Source of the DNA: Calidithermus roseus
GTDB lineage: Bacteria > Deinococcota > Deinococci > Deinococcales > Thermaceae
Length of the DNA stretch: 49,714 nt
Assembly: GCF_003574095.1 (NCBI RefSeq)
Contig: NZ_QWLA01000018.1
Span: forward strand, 1-49,714
Direction: 5' to 3'
Shown here: positions 39,280-48,260 of the stretch, one piece after another
Numbering within the stretch: position 1 is the stretch's first letter
How the letters are laid out: the number at the start of each line of letters is the position of its first letter
The notes under the pieces: model-generated
Databases searched by the model: none
The model's input: only the letters and a program-made list of their open reading frames with translations
What the model was told of the DNA's origin: nothing
Program-made: the position numbers and the translations under genes

Positions 39280-41397
39280 CTATTTCTTTTTCCTGGCCAG
39301 GGCTTTAGCTTCAGCGATCCAGCTCTCCACGTCCACCCTGACTCGAGCCTGCACGATTTCCAGCAGCCGGGCGGGCTTGAGCTTGGCAAGCTGGGCGAAG
39401 GTGAACACGCCCGCCTCATACAAGCGCTTCTGGTAAGTCGGGCCGATGCCCTTGATCTCGACGAGGGGATCACGCGCTTCGGTTTCAGGGCTGACCGCTT
39501 TGGCCCTGCTCGCCGGGGCCTTGGCTTTGGCCGCCTTGGTAGCGGGTTTAGCCCCGCTGCTCACCGAAGACGGAGCGGCTTCAGCCGGTTGGGTCATTTT
39601 TTTTTCATCTGACCCACCCTCGAGCCCCTCGGCCTCGTAGACCACGGGCGGGGGCTCTTCCTCCGTGGTGGCCGCGCGGAGACTCTGGTAGTCGGGCAGC
39701 TTGCCCTGGGTGGCCTTGTAGGCGTCGCGGTGGGCCATGCGGGCGGGTTGGGTAGCCTCGAGCAGCTCGGCCACCAGGTTCTTCGCGCTCGTCTCTGGCT
39801 CGCCGGTAGCGTAGAGGCTGGGGTCGGCCTCAGGGAAGGGGTTGTCGAGGGCCTCGAGTTCGCTCAGGCGGCCCAGGTCGATGCGGTCATCGCTGAGCAT
39901 CTGGTAGATCTCGGCGAAGCGGGCGGCGTGGTCCTCGTAGCGCTCGCGGGCATATTCCACCGCCTGGCCGGTGTCGATGAGGAAGGGCCAGTCGGAGGAT
40001 TCCAGCAGCAGCAGCTCTCGCATGAGCTGGCGCAGGGCCCGGCGCTTTCCGTTTTGGTCGCGGCCAAAGCGCTGCACGGCGGCGATCATCTGGCCCTCGG
40101 CGCGGTAGACCAGCCGCCAGAAGTCGAGGGTCTCGCGGTTGAGCCATACGTCGTGGTGGCCGCCCCGTCCCCAGCTTCCCTCGGGCAGCGCCGTGCGTAC
40201 CGCCTTGCCGCGCACGGCCTCGCGGGCGGTCATGGCCTTGACGGATTTGGATTGGGCCAGCTCGCGGAACACCGCCTCGAGCCAGGCCGGGCCCTCGTAC
40301 CACCAGTGCCCAAACAGCTCGGCGTCGTAGGCCGCGCAGATCACCCCGTCGGGGTGCTTCTGGGCCAGCCCCTCGACCACACTCACGAAGTGGCGGGCGT
40401 GCTCCTTGGCACGGTTGAAGGCTTCTTCGGGATAGTAGGGCTGCTTGTCCCCCAGGCCAGCCTTGCGATGGGTGACGCGGTGGTGGCGCAGGCCCGAGAT
40501 GGGGTCCTTGCGGTGAAACTCGCGGTAGGCCCCGTCGCCGGGGTAGCCGTAGTCGGCGCTCCAGACCTGCAGCGCAGTCTCCTGGTTGCGGGCCATCACC
40601 CGCAGGCCCGACTCGAGTTCGTGTACCTGGTAGACCGCCTCGCTCGACTCGGCGAGCTGGATGGACTCCACCTGGCCATAAGGGCCGAGCTGGGGCGGGA
40701 GGCTCTGGCCACCCTGAACCAGGTGCGCGTCTACGAAGGTGTAGCGAATGCCAGCTTTATACAGCAATTCGTCCACCCCGGCCCGCATTCCGGGCCTGGC
40801 TCCATCCACCGGGGGCTCCCAGTAACCTTTGGGGCGGTAGGCCATCTCGGGCATCCAGTAGCCGGTGGCTTCGCGGCGGTAGTGACGGCGGTAGGCGTCG
40901 GTGCCGGTCTTGATCTGGCCCCACAGCGCCGCATCCGATCCCAGCAGCGGCGAGTAGCCGTGGGTAGCCGAGGAGGTGATGACCTCGATCTGTCCCTTCT
41001 CCTGGGCCCTAGCGAAGAAGCCCACCACATCGCCGCCCAGGCGCTGGTAGTGGCTATAGGTCTCCTGCCAGTGGCTCACCTGATGGGCTGCCGAGGCCGC
41101 GAGGTCGGTGGCCTGGTAACGTGCCAGGTCGTCCTCGGCCCGCATCAGCCGGTCTTCGCAATACTTGAGGAATCCTTCCTTGACCTTGGCGTCGGCGAGT
41201 TGCTCGCTCAGGATGGGGGTGATGCCGATGGTCATAGGAGCCGGAACGCGGTCGGCCTCGAGGCGCTCCAGCAACCGGGCCAGGGGCAGGTACACCTCGG
41301 CGATGGCTTCGTAAAGGGTCTCCTCGCCAAAAGGCCACATCCCGTGGGCGCGCACGTACGGGAGGTGGGAGTGCAGGACCAACACGAACCGCGTCAT
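39280..41397 (-). CDS. GH57 1,4-alpha-glucan branching enzyme with C-terminal HhH domain
   Basis: A 705-residue cytoplasmic enzyme. The GH57 opening [20 protein letters not shown], the nucleophile E184 in [13 protein letters not shown] and the probable acid D358 in [17 protein letters not shown] match the branching-enzyme branch known from Thermus. Residues about 590-645 are a Lys/Ala/Ser-rich linker, and about 650-705 a helix-hairpin-helix region ([20 protein letters not shown]). It makes alpha-1,6 branches in glycogen. The role of the HhH tail is unknown. It lies downstream of lysZ on the same strand, 108 bp apart. Confidence 0.92.
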   Translation of the reverse strand: MTRFVLVLHSHLPYVRAHGMWPFGEETLYEAIAEVYLPLARLLERLEADRVPAPMTIGITPILSEQLADAKVKEGFLKYCEDRLMRAEDDLARYQATDLAASAAHQVSHWQETYSHYQRLGGDVVGFFARAQEKGQIEVITSSATHGYSPLLGSDAALWGQIKTGTDAYRRHYRREATGYWMPEMAYRPKGYWEPPVDGARPGMRAGVDELLYKAGIRYTFVDAHLVQGGQSLPPQLGPYGQVESIQLAESSEAVYQVHELESGLRVMARNQETALQVWSADYGYPGDGAYREFHRKDPISGLRHHRVTHRKAGLGDKQPYYPEEAFNRAKEHARHFVSVVEGLAQKHPDGVICAAYDAELFGHWWYEGPAWLEAVFRELAQSKSVKAMTAREAVRGKAVRTALPEGSWGRGGHHDVWLNRETLDFWRLVYRAEGQMIAAVQRFGRDQNGKRRALRQLMRELLLLESSDWPFLIDTGQAVEYARERYEDHAARFAEIYQMLSDDRIDLGRLSELEALDNPFPEADPSLYATGEPETSAKNLVAELLEATQPARMAHRDAYKATQGKLPDYQSLRAATTEEEPPPVVYEAEGLEGGSDEKKMTQPAEAAPSSVSSGAKPATKAAKAKAPASRAKAVSPETEARDPLVEIKGIGPTYQKRLYEAGVFTFAQLAKLKPARLLEIVQARVRVDVESWIAEAKALARKKK

Positions 41398-41505
41398 AGC
41401 CCCTGCATTCTACCCTTAAGACTTCTCATGGAAGCCTTTCTACGACAGTCGCACAAAATGCGGTTCTATTCACACTTCTGCGAGCCCGCGCGGACGGGAA
41501 GAGGC

Positions 41506-42315
41506 TCAGCGCACCACCGTACCTGCCCCCGCCAGGGCCTTTTGGATGGGCTGCTCGACCCTCGCATCCCCGAAGATCACCCGGCCCACCCCGCCCTGCA
41601 CCGCCTCCACCGCGCCCAGCACCTTTTTCTTCATGCGCCCCTGCGCCACGGCCATGTAAGCCGGATCACCGACCTTTGCCGCCGGGATCTCGCGGATCAG
41701 GCTGGACTCATCGGGGAAGTTGGCGAGCAGTCCGGGGACGTTGGACAAAAGCAGCAGCGCCTCGGCCTTGAGGCTGGTGGCCAGCATCGAGGCCGCGGTG
41801 TCGCCGTCGGTGTTGATGGCGTCGCCCTCGTAGCTCACGGCTGGGGGGGTGAGCACGGGCAGGTAACCCGCCTCGAGCAGCAACGTGAGCAAGGCGGTAT
41901 TGACCCGCTCGACCGAGCCGGTGAAGTCGCCGCGGTGAATCTTGATCTTGCCGCCCTCGACGTACTTCACCGCCTCCTTGCGCCTGCCCTCGAAGATGCG
42001 TCCGTCTAGCCCGGAAAGGCCCACCGCATTGACCCCTTCACGCTGCAATAGCTCGACGATGCGCTTGTTCACCAGGCCGCAGTAGACCATCTCGAAGATC
42101 TCGAGGGTGCGCCGGTCAGTGAGGCGGCTGGTCATACCACCGGGGTGGGTCAGGAACTGCGGCGGGTGGCCCAGAGCCTCGGCAATCTTGTTGGTCTCGC
42201 TGCTACCCCCGTGCACGAGGATGAGCTTCTGGCCCGCTTTCCACAGCGCCGCCGCGTCCTTGGCGACCGCTTCGTAGTTGATGCCCTCCGAACCCCCCAC
42301 CTTGACGACGATCAT
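41506..42315 (-). CDS. lysZ: [LysW]-aminoadipate kinase
   Basis: A 269-residue amino-acid kinase that starts MIVVKVGGSEGINYEAVAKD and closely follows Thermus LysZ: HGGSSETNKIAEALGHPPQF, RRTLEIFEMVYCGLVNKRIV, GLSGLDGR, INTDGDTAAS and a GTVVR end. It phosphorylates the side-chain carboxylate of alpha-aminoadipate held on the carrier protein LysW in the AAA lysine pathway (a related step serves arginine synthesis in some archaea). No other lys genes are in the window. AGAGGTTGGCAG precedes the ATG. Confidence 0.93.
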   Translation of the reverse strand: MIVVKVGGSEGINYEAVAKDAAALWKAGQKLILVHGGSSETNKIAEALGHPPQFLTHPGGMTSRLTDRRTLEIFEMVYCGLVNKRIVELLQREGVNAVGLSGLDGRIFEGRRKEAVKYVEGGKIKIHRGDFTGSVERVNTALLTLLLEAGYLPVLTPPAVSYEGDAINTDGDTAASMLATSLKAEALLLLSNVPGLLANFPDESSLIREIPAAKVGDPAYMAVAQGRMKKKVLGAVEAVQGGVGRVIFGDARVEQPIQKALAGAGTVVR

Positions 42316-42488
42316 CTGCCAACCTCTAGCGGCCCATCATACCGATTTCACGCGCCTTCGGGTCGAGGCGTTCCACGAAGCGCTGGGGAGGTGCCATTCG
42401 AAAAGCGCGGCGCATATACCTCAGCGGTGGCTCCACCGTTCGGTGGATAGACCCTTCAGGCTCCTGGGCTAAACGGGGCGCTGGTCGA

Positions 42489-42517
42489 TTTACGATTTCG
42501 TCCATCGTCCATATAAT
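42489..42517 (+). promoter_or_regulatory. Promoter of the peptide transporter operon
   Basis: TTTACG (42489-42494), 17-bp spacer, perfect TATAAT (42512-42517), about 46 bp before the binding-protein ribosome site. This is the best sigma-70-like promoter in the window. The rest of the 254-bp divergent gap holds a small CCACCG/CGGTGG hairpin at 42432-42445. Confidence 0.7.
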
Positions 42518-42569
42518 TTGCTCGGCAATCTCTGCCAAGAATGTCTGAACGTACCAAAGAGGAGGTTTC

Positions 42570-44438
42570 ATGAGACACCTCAACAAGCTAGCGGCTTTAT
42601 GGCTCATCGGGGCGGGTCTGGCCTTTGCGGGACCACAGGACAACAGCCTGGTGGTGGGGACTTCGCAGGAACCCAGGGTGCTGATGGGCGATTTCCTCGA
42701 CGTGATCTCCAACCAGGCCATCAAGTCGGAGATCCAGCAGTACCTCTTCACCCCCCTGATCGGCTTCGACGCCAACAGCCAAAACACCGCCAACCTGGTC
42801 ACCGAGGTGCCGACCCCGGCCAACAGGAGGTTGCGGGCCATCGACATCGGGGGCGGCAAGAAGCGCCTGGAGATGGACCTGACCCTCAAGCCTGGTCTTA
42901 AGTGGTCTGACGGCAACGAATTCACCACCGACGACATCGCCTTCTATTACGAGGTGGGCAAGGCCAAGGGCATGCCGGTGCTGAACCCCGACTACTGGCA
43001 ACGGGTCAGGCTCACCGTCAAGGACAAGCAAAACTTCACCGTGACCTTCGAACCGGCCTACTACTACGACACCTACGGGAGCCCCATCAGCTACGCCCCG
43101 GCCCACCTGATGAGAGAGGAGTGGAACAAGGTCAAGGCCGCGGCGGCTGGCCTGGACCCCGACAAGGATGCCCAACGGCTGAACGAGCTCTACAGGGGCT
43201 TCTTCAACAAGTTCAGCACCCCGCAGTTCCTCAACTCGGGCAAGTACCCCTCCATGGGTCCCTTCAGGATCTCCCGCTGGGTGCCCAACTCTACTCTGGA
43301 GATGGTGCGCAACCCCAACTTCCCCATCATCCCGGCGGGCGGGGCCGACAAGTACGTGCAGAAGGTGGTCTACCGCTTTATCCAGAACACCAACTCCCTG
43401 CTGGTGGCCATTCTGGGCGGCAGCATCGACGCTACCTCCTCGGTTGCCCTGACCTTCGACCAGGGGCGCAGCAGGCAGCTCACCAGCCGCACCCCAGGCC
43501 GCTTTGACATCTGGTTCGTGCCGGGGGCCATCTGGGAGCACATCGACATCAACAAGTTCACCAACTGCCAGCAGGTAGCCGACTTGCAGCTCAACGACGT
43601 GCGCACCCGCCAGGCGCTGCTGTACGCCATGAACCGCGAGGGGCTGGTCAAGGCTTTCTTCGATGGGCTGCAACCGGTGGCCAATACCTGGATTGCCCCG
43701 GTGAACCCGCTCTCCAACCAGAAGGTGCAGACCTACCCCTACGACCCCAACAGGGCCAAGCAGCTTCTGGCCGAGCTGGGCTGGAGGCCGGGACCGGATG
43801 GCATCCTGCAGCGCACCGTGGGCAACCGCACCGTGCGCTTCGAGCTCGAGTTCGTGACCACCGCTGGCAACGCCGTGCGCGAGCGCACCCAGCAGTTCTT
43901 CGCGGAGAACCTCAAGCAGGTGGGCATCGCGGTCAAGATCAACAACGCCCCCTCCTCGGTGGTCTTCGCCGACGATTTCATCCAGCGGGCCAGCGAGTGC
44001 AAGTGGACGGGGATGTTCGAGTTCGCCTGGGTCTCGAGCCTCTCCGAAGACGGCAGCCTCTTCCAGTACAGAAACCTCAACACCGGGGCCATCTTCGTGC
44101 CCACCAAGGACAACAACTACCAGGGCCAGAACATCGGCGGCTGGCGCAACGACCAGTTCGACAGGCTGACCAGCCAGGGTACCATCGAGTTTGACGAGGC
44201 CGAGCGCAAGGATCTCTTCGCCCAGGCCCAGGAGATCTGGGCCAGGGAAGTGCCGGCCCTGCCGCTTTACTTCCGCTCCAACCCCTACGTCGTCAGGAAG
44301 GGTCTGGTGAACTACGTGGCCTCGGCCTACTCCGGCGGCTTCGGCTACCCAGGCTGGAACGCCTGGGAGATCGGCTGGGAGAGCCGGGGGGCCCAGAAGA
44401 GGTGGGACCAGGCCAAGTACGCCCTGTCTACCAGGTAG
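42570..44438 (+). CDS. Peptide/nickel-type ABC transporter substrate-binding protein
   Basis: A 622-residue secreted protein of the SBP_bac_5 (DppA/OppA) family. The signal peptide is MRHLNKLAALWLIGAGLAFA. Family blocks include LTLKPGLKWSDGNEFTTDDI, SMGPFRISRWVPNSTLEMVR and ALLYAMNREGLVKAFF. AAAGAGGAGGTTTC precedes the ATG. It heads an operon with the two permeases, and no ATPase genes are nearby. The ligand (oligopeptide or other) is not known. Confidence 0.9.
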   Translation: MRHLNKLAALWLIGAGLAFAGPQDNSLVVGTSQEPRVLMGDFLDVISNQAIKSEIQQYLFTPLIGFDANSQNTANLVTEVPTPANRRLRAIDIGGGKKRLEMDLTLKPGLKWSDGNEFTTDDIAFYYEVGKAKGMPVLNPDYWQRVRLTVKDKQNFTVTFEPAYYYDTYGSPISYAPAHLMREEWNKVKAAAAGLDPDKDAQRLNELYRGFFNKFSTPQFLNSGKYPSMGPFRISRWVPNSTLEMVRNPNFPIIPAGGADKYVQKVVYRFIQNTNSLLVAILGGSIDATSSVALTFDQGRSRQLTSRTPGRFDIWFVPGAIWEHIDINKFTNCQQVADLQLNDVRTRQALLYAMNREGLVKAFFDGLQPVANTWIAPVNPLSNQKVQTYPYDPNRAKQLLAELGWRPGPDGILQRTVGNRTVRFELEFVTTAGNAVRERTQQFFAENLKQVGIAVKINNAPSSVVFADDFIQRASECKWTGMFEFAWVSSLSEDGSLFQYRNLNTGAIFVPTKDNNYQGQNIGGWRNDQFDRLTSQGTIEFDEAERKDLFAQAQEIWAREVPALPLYFRSNPYVVRKGLVNYVASAYSGGFGYPGWNAWEIGWESRGAQKRWDQAKYALSTR

Positions 44439-44502
44439 TTCGAGGGCTTCACGGCAAACTCGCCACATCCATTGACAAACTTGCCGTGGAGCAACTTAGA
44501 CT

Positions 44503-44526
44503 GAGGCCCGCCTTGGGGCGGGCCTC
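44503..44526 (+). terminator. Hairpin after the peptide-binding protein gene
   Basis: GAGGCCCGCC (44503-44512), TTGG loop, GGCGGGCCTC (44517-44526), then GCCTTCGCTTT. A perfect 10-bp GC stem. It probably acts as partial terminator so that the binding protein is made in excess over the permeases. Confidence 0.7.
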
Positions 44527-44556
44527 GCCTTCGCTTTAGGCCTGTGGCCGAAAAGG

Positions 44557-44562
44557 TAATAT
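44557..44562 (+). promoter_or_regulatory. Candidate -10 for the permease genes
   Basis: TAATAT lies 20 bp before the permease start, after the hairpin. TTTAGG 16 bp upstream is a weak -35. A secondary promoter is possible. A perfect TTGACA at 44472-44477 lies before the hairpin but has no good -10. Confidence 0.3.
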
Positions 44563-44582
44563 AGGGACAAACTGAGGAGATA

Positions 44583-45593
44583 ATGTTCGCCTACACGGTA
44601 CGCCGGCTGCTTCAGATGGTGCCGCTCTTGTTCGCGGCCTCGGTGGTGATCTACACGCTTCTGGCCTTGCAACCAGGAGACCCCCTCGACCAACTGCGCC
44701 AGGCCAACCCCCGTATCACCGCCGAGCAGCTCGAGGCCCTCAAGCGCGCCTACGGCCTAGACCAGCCCATCTATGTGCGCTACTTCAAGTGGCTGGGCCG
44801 AGCGGTGCAGGGGGACCTAGGCCTCAGCCGCGACTACGGCATCTCGGCAGCGCAGTTCATCTTCCAGCAACGCCTGCCCTACACCCTCCTGCTTTCCGGG
44901 CTGGCCCTGCTGATCTCCCTGGCGGTGGCCATCCCGGTGGGCATCTTCTCGGCGGTGCGGCAGTACTCCACCGCCGACTATGCCATCACCACCCTGGCTT
45001 TCATGGGATACTCCATGCCGGTGTTCTTCCTGGGCATCCTGCTTTTGTTTTTGTTTGCGGTCTGGATTCCCGACCACCTCCCCTTCTTCCCCCGCTTCCC
45101 CACCGGGGGGGTGCCCGGCCTGCTGTGGTCGGACGTGCGCTCGGGCAACGTGGGGTTTTTGGCGTTCATCGGGCAGTGGGCCTGGCACCTGGCTCTGCCG
45201 GTGCTGGCCCTCTCGGTGATCCAGATAGCCACCTATACCCGCTTCATGCGGGCCAGCCTGCTCGAGGTGCTGAACCAGGACTTCGTGCGTACCGCACGGG
45301 CCAAGGGGCTCTCGGAGCGGCTGGTGCTCTACAAGCACGCCCTGCGGAACGCCCTGATCCCCATCGTGACCTTGGTGGGTCTGGCCATACCTGGGGTTCT
45401 GGGCGGGGCGGTAATCACCGAGACCATCTTCTCCTGGCCGGGCATGGGGCGGGCCATCTTCGACTCGCTGGTGGCCAAGGACTATAACGTGGCCATGGCC
45501 GCCCTGGCCTTCCTGGCCTTCCTCACCGCCCTCTTCAACCTGATCGCCGACCTCATGTATGCGGTGGTAGACCCCCGCATCCGCTACACCTAG
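44583..45593 (+). CDS. Peptide-type ABC transporter permease (DppB-like)
   Basis: A 336-residue permease: MFAYTVRRLLQMVPLLFAAS is the DppB N-terminus. PGDPLDQLRQANPRITAEQL and the EAA loop DFVRTARAKGLSERLVLYKH are typical. Six membrane spans. ATG at 44583 follows GAGGAGATA. It pairs with the DppC-like protein 8 bp downstream. Confidence 0.92.
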   Translation: MFAYTVRRLLQMVPLLFAASVVIYTLLALQPGDPLDQLRQANPRITAEQLEALKRAYGLDQPIYVRYFKWLGRAVQGDLGLSRDYGISAAQFIFQQRLPYTLLLSGLALLISLAVAIPVGIFSAVRQYSTADYAITTLAFMGYSMPVFFLGILLLFLFAVWIPDHLPFFPRFPTGGVPGLLWSDVRSGNVGFLAFIGQWAWHLALPVLALSVIQIATYTRFMRASLLEVLNQDFVRTARAKGLSERLVLYKHALRNALIPIVTLVGLAIPGVLGGAVITETIFSWPGMGRAIFDSLVAKDYNVAMAALAFLAFLTALFNLIADLMYAVVDPRIRYT

Positions 45594-45601
45594 GAGGTGC
45601 C

Positions 45602-46816
45602 ATGCTAAGTGCCGCTCGTCCTGCCCCCAAATCCCAGAGCGCCTGGGCCTTGGCCTGGCGCCGCTTCCGCAAACACCGCCTGGCCATGAGCGCCCTGGTG
45701 GTGGTGATTCTTCTGGTGCTGATGGCCTTCCTGGCCCCCCTGCTGGCCCCCTACGACCCCACCGCCCAGCCCACCGGGGGCGACCTGGCTTCCTTTTACT
45801 TCCAGGGCCCCAGCCGCGCGCACTGGCTGGGCACCGATGACCTGGGCCGCGACGTGCTCTCGCGCATCATCTACGGCTCGCGCATCTCGCTGTTGGTGGG
45901 CTTCACCGTGGCCCTTTCGGCGGTGGTCCTGGGGACCATCCTGGGCACGCTGGCCGGCTACTTCTCGGGCCGCCCCCTGCGCTTTTACCTGGGCCCTCTG
46001 GCCTTTGCCTACGAGGGCTGGCACCCTCCCCTCTTCGCCTTGTGGCGGGTGATCTCCTGGGTGCTTTTCTACGCTTTCCTCTACTTCGTGGCCCGTCTGA
46101 GCTGGATCCTGGCCTCCGACGCGGTGCGGGCCGCGCTGGGGGGAAGTTGGACCCTGAGCAACGCCTTCTCGAGCCTGGCCCTCCTGCTGGTGTGGGCCCT
46201 GGTGGCCCTGGCCGCGGTCTGGGGCCTGTGGGGCCGGTTGCAGCTAGACCTGGACATCGCCATCAGCCGCCTGATCGACTTCATGCTGACCATCCCCACC
46301 CTGCCGCTGCTGCTGGTGCTCTCGGCGCTGCTGCGCGACCCTGGGGTGGCGGTGGGCCGCTGGGCCGAGGCTCTCTTCGGCAGCGCGGCCAGCGTGTTCA
46401 TCATCATCACCATCCTGGTGGCCTTCGGCTGGATCACCATCGCCCGGTTGGTGCGCGGGGTCATCCTCTCCCTGCGCGAGCAGGAGTTCACCACCGCCGC
46501 CCAGGCCCTGGGGGCTTCCGAGGCTCGGGTGATGTTTCGCCACCTGGTGCCCAACGCCATCGCCCCCATCATCGTGCAGGCCACCCTCGAGGTGGGCAAC
46601 GCCATCCTGGTCGAGGCCGCGCTCTCCTTCTTAGGCTTCGGCATCCAGCCCCCCGTCGCCACCTGGGGCAACATGCTCACCAACGCCCAGGAGTACATCT
46701 TCAGCGCCCCCTGGCTGGCCCTGGCACCGGGCTTCATGATCTTCCTCACGGTGCTGGCGTTCAACTACCTGGGCGACGGCCTGCGCGATGCGCTCGACCC
46801 CAGAAGCCGCTTGTAG
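45602..46816 (+). CDS. Peptide-type ABC transporter permease (DppC-like) with extra membrane insert
   Basis: A 404-residue permease, about 100 residues longer than usual. It has the DppC start (WALAWRRFRKHRLAMSALVV), HWLGTDDLGRDVLSRIIYGS and EAA loop EFTTAAQALGASEARVMFRH. Between the second span (ending GTLAGYFSG near 123) and the third (starting ISRLIDFMLTIPT near 221) there is an insert of about 93 residues with at least two hydrophobic stretches (VISWVLFYAFLYFVARL, SLALLLVWALVALAAVWGL). Two extra spans would keep the topology. TAGGAGGTGCC precedes the ATG. Confidence 0.9.
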   Translation: MLSAARPAPKSQSAWALAWRRFRKHRLAMSALVVVILLVLMAFLAPLLAPYDPTAQPTGGDLASFYFQGPSRAHWLGTDDLGRDVLSRIIYGSRISLLVGFTVALSAVVLGTILGTLAGYFSGRPLRFYLGPLAFAYEGWHPPLFALWRVISWVLFYAFLYFVARLSWILASDAVRAALGGSWTLSNAFSSLALLLVWALVALAAVWGLWGRLQLDLDIAISRLIDFMLTIPTLPLLLVLSALLRDPGVAVGRWAEALFGSAASVFIIITILVAFGWITIARLVRGVILSLREQEFTTAAQALGASEARVMFRHLVPNAIAPIIVQATLEVGNAILVEAALSFLGFGIQPPVATWGNMLTNAQEYIFSAPWLALAPGFMIFLTVLAFNYLGDGLRDALDPRSRL

Positions 46817-46820
46817 CTGT

Positions 46821-46826
46821 TACAGT
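46821..46826 (+). promoter_or_regulatory. Candidate leaderless -10
   Basis: TACAGT ends 6 bp before the GTG at 46833, the spacing seen for leaderless Thermus/Deinococcus genes. No Shine-Dalgarno is present. No clear -35. Confidence 0.35.
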
Positions 46827-46832
46827 TAAGCC

Positions 46833-47402
46833 GTGTACCGACAGCCTCGAGAAGCTTTCGAAGCCCGCATTCATACCCTCGAGCACCGCATCTACGGGCA
46901 AATCTACTTGATCCCCGGCAGCGGCACGGCAGACCTCCTGAACGCCGAGGGCAAAGCTTATCTTCCGGTGACCGGCGCCTTGCTGTACGAAGCGGGCCAC
47001 AAGCACCCACCCGAGGCCGGTGAACTCAAGGCCAGCAGCGCCTTCGTGGCCCTGCAGAAGACATACCTGCGCTGGCTGGTGGGGGGACGTCCGGCCACGC
47101 CGCGCGCCTCCAGGGCCATGCTGGAGAAAAAGCGGCTGGCCCTGCTGTACGGTTCCTACTTGCTGGCCGGAGACCTGGAGATCCCCAAGGGAGTGCGGCT
47201 GTCGGACTACCTTTCCTCCGCCAAACCCTTCCAGACGCTATACACGGCGGGTCTGTATCTTCTGCAGCCACAAAAGCCCGTCGTGGAACTCGAGCCCTAC
47301 GAGCTTTTCGAGTTCGTGACGGTCAACCTGTACCAGGCTGAAGGGGTCATCGAAGCCCCCGCTCCTTCCGGTCAGGACACGCGGCTTACGCTGTTTGGTT
47401 AA
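46833..47402 (+). CDS. Conserved-looking protein of unknown function
   Basis: A 189-residue soluble protein with GTG start 16 bp after the permease stop. The N-terminal part (IYGQIYLIPGSGTADLLNAE, KAYLPVTGALLY) looks like a small beta-barrel, and there is a repeat of the same style later (FEFVTVNLYQAEGVIEA). The middle is basic and helical (RASRAMLEKKRLALLYG). I do not recognise the family. It has neither signal peptide nor membrane span, so it is not obviously part of the transporter. Confidence 0.7.
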   Translation: MYRQPREAFEARIHTLEHRIYGQIYLIPGSGTADLLNAEGKAYLPVTGALLYEAGHKHPPEAGELKASSAFVALQKTYLRWLVGGRPATPRASRAMLEKKRLALLYGSYLLAGDLEIPKGVRLSDYLSSAKPFQTLYTAGLYLLQPQKPVVELEPYELFEFVTVNLYQAEGVIEAPAPSGQDTRLTLFG

Positions 47403-47405
47403 GTC

Positions 47406-47469
47406 GTCGATGGTCGATAGCCCTCAGGTCGTACGCTGGACGCGAGTGGCTATCGACCATCGGCTACTG
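47406..47469. repeat. Heptamer array R8 with 15-bp hairpin
   Basis: GTCGATG, GTCGATA, GCCCTCA, GTCGTAC, GCTGGAC, GCGAGTG, GCTATCG, ACCATCG, GCTACTG. CGATGGTCGATAGCC (47408-47422) pairs perfectly with GGCTATCGACCATCG (47448-47462) across 25 nt. It lies between convergent genes and could end transcription both ways. Confidence 0.75.
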
Positions 47470-47486
47470 ACGGTTTCCGCAGGAGG

Positions 47487-48260
47487 CTACTGCCGCTTGA
47501 GCAGATAAACGGTCAGCTCGCGGTTGTTGCGAAGGGGCACCTGGAACTCGAAGGGCTGGTACTCCGCGGCCTCGATGCGGAGGGTGTATTCGCCCACCTC
47601 GAGCCCCTGGAACAGCACCTCCGCCCCGCTCTGGGTGGCAACCTCGACGCCGCCCCGGCTTAGCCTGACCCGGGCATCCGCAATCCCCGTGACCACCTTG
47701 AGCAAGCAGGGACACAGCGCGTCGTTGCTGACCACACCCACCCGCTCTTGCGGTGCCGTGGGCTCAGGAGCGGGGGTTTCGCCAGTGGGTGTCGGGGTTG
47801 GCGAAGGTGGCGGGGTATCGGTGGGCGTTTCGGGGGCTGGTGCGGGCGGCTCGGCAGGAGTAGGAGCGGGCTGCGTGGAGGGCGGAGTCTGGGGTTCTGC
47901 TACGGTGGCGGGAGGGTTTTCGAGCAAGGCCAGCGGGTTGGTGTTCCAGGGCTGGGTAACGTTGAGGGCGGGAAACAGGAACAAAGCCAGCACCAGTCCC
48001 ACGAACAGAGTGGTCATTTTCCCGCGCACCCTCGAGGGCACGAACAGCGCCAGCAGGAAAAGACCCACCCCCGCCAAGCCCACGATCAAATAGGCCTGGG
48101 TCTGGCGCCAAAGGCCCAGCGAGGGGATCAGCAGCGAGCCCAGGGCCAGCCCGATCACCAAGAGCACCGACCCGATCCTGGGGTTACGCGAGAGCGTGAA
48201 CAGGCTGACGAGGAGCAGGAGCGCTCCGAGAATTCCACCGAACCAGAAGACCATTTCCAT
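47487..48260 (-). CDS. Membrane protein with Pro/Thr linker and PEGA-like C-terminal domain
   Basis: A 257-residue protein. ATG at 48260 follows GGAGGTTGCGC. Residues 1-105 have four hydrophobic segments (MVFWFGGILGALLLLVSLF, IGSVLLVIGLALGSLLIP, AYLIVGLAGVGLFLLALF, LFVGLVLALFLFPALN). Residues about 115-170 are a Pro/Thr/Ala/Glu linker. The rest is an Ig-like PEGA/carboxypeptidase-regulatory fold (ADARVRLSRGGVEVATQSGA, VGEYTLRIEAAEYQPFEFQV) with CPC near its start. The last domain probably sits outside the membrane and binds a surface or wall ligand; function unknown. Confidence 0.75.
   Translation of the reverse strand: MEMVFWFGGILGALLLLVSLFTLSRNPRIGSVLLVIGLALGSLLIPSLGLWRQTQAYLIVGLAGVGLFLLALFVPSRVRGKMTTLFVGLVLALFLFPALNVTQPWNTNPLALLENPPATVAEPQTPPSTQPAPTPAEPPAPAPETPTDTPPPSPTPTPTGETPAPEPTAPQERVGVVSNDALCPCLLKVVTGIADARVRLSRGGVEVATQSGAEVLFQGLEVGEYTLRIEAAEYQPFEFQVPLRNNRELTVYLLKRQ

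Noticed and set aside
39730-42009. Plus-strand 759-residue open frame over the GH57 and lysZ genes
   Set aside because: It spans two well-supported minus-strand genes and the gap between them; composition is that of an antisense frame.
42597-44468. Minus-strand 623-residue open frame over the peptide-binding protein gene
   Set aside because: Antisense shadow, rich in Val, Gly, His and Leu without domain motifs; the plus strand has promoter, ribosome site, signal peptide and family blocks.
44472-44500. TTGACA at 44472 as a promoter for the permease genes
   Set aside because: The -35 is perfect but the best -10 at 17-18 bp is CTTAGA/TTAGAC, and the strong hairpin lies directly downstream, so transcripts would be expected to end there.
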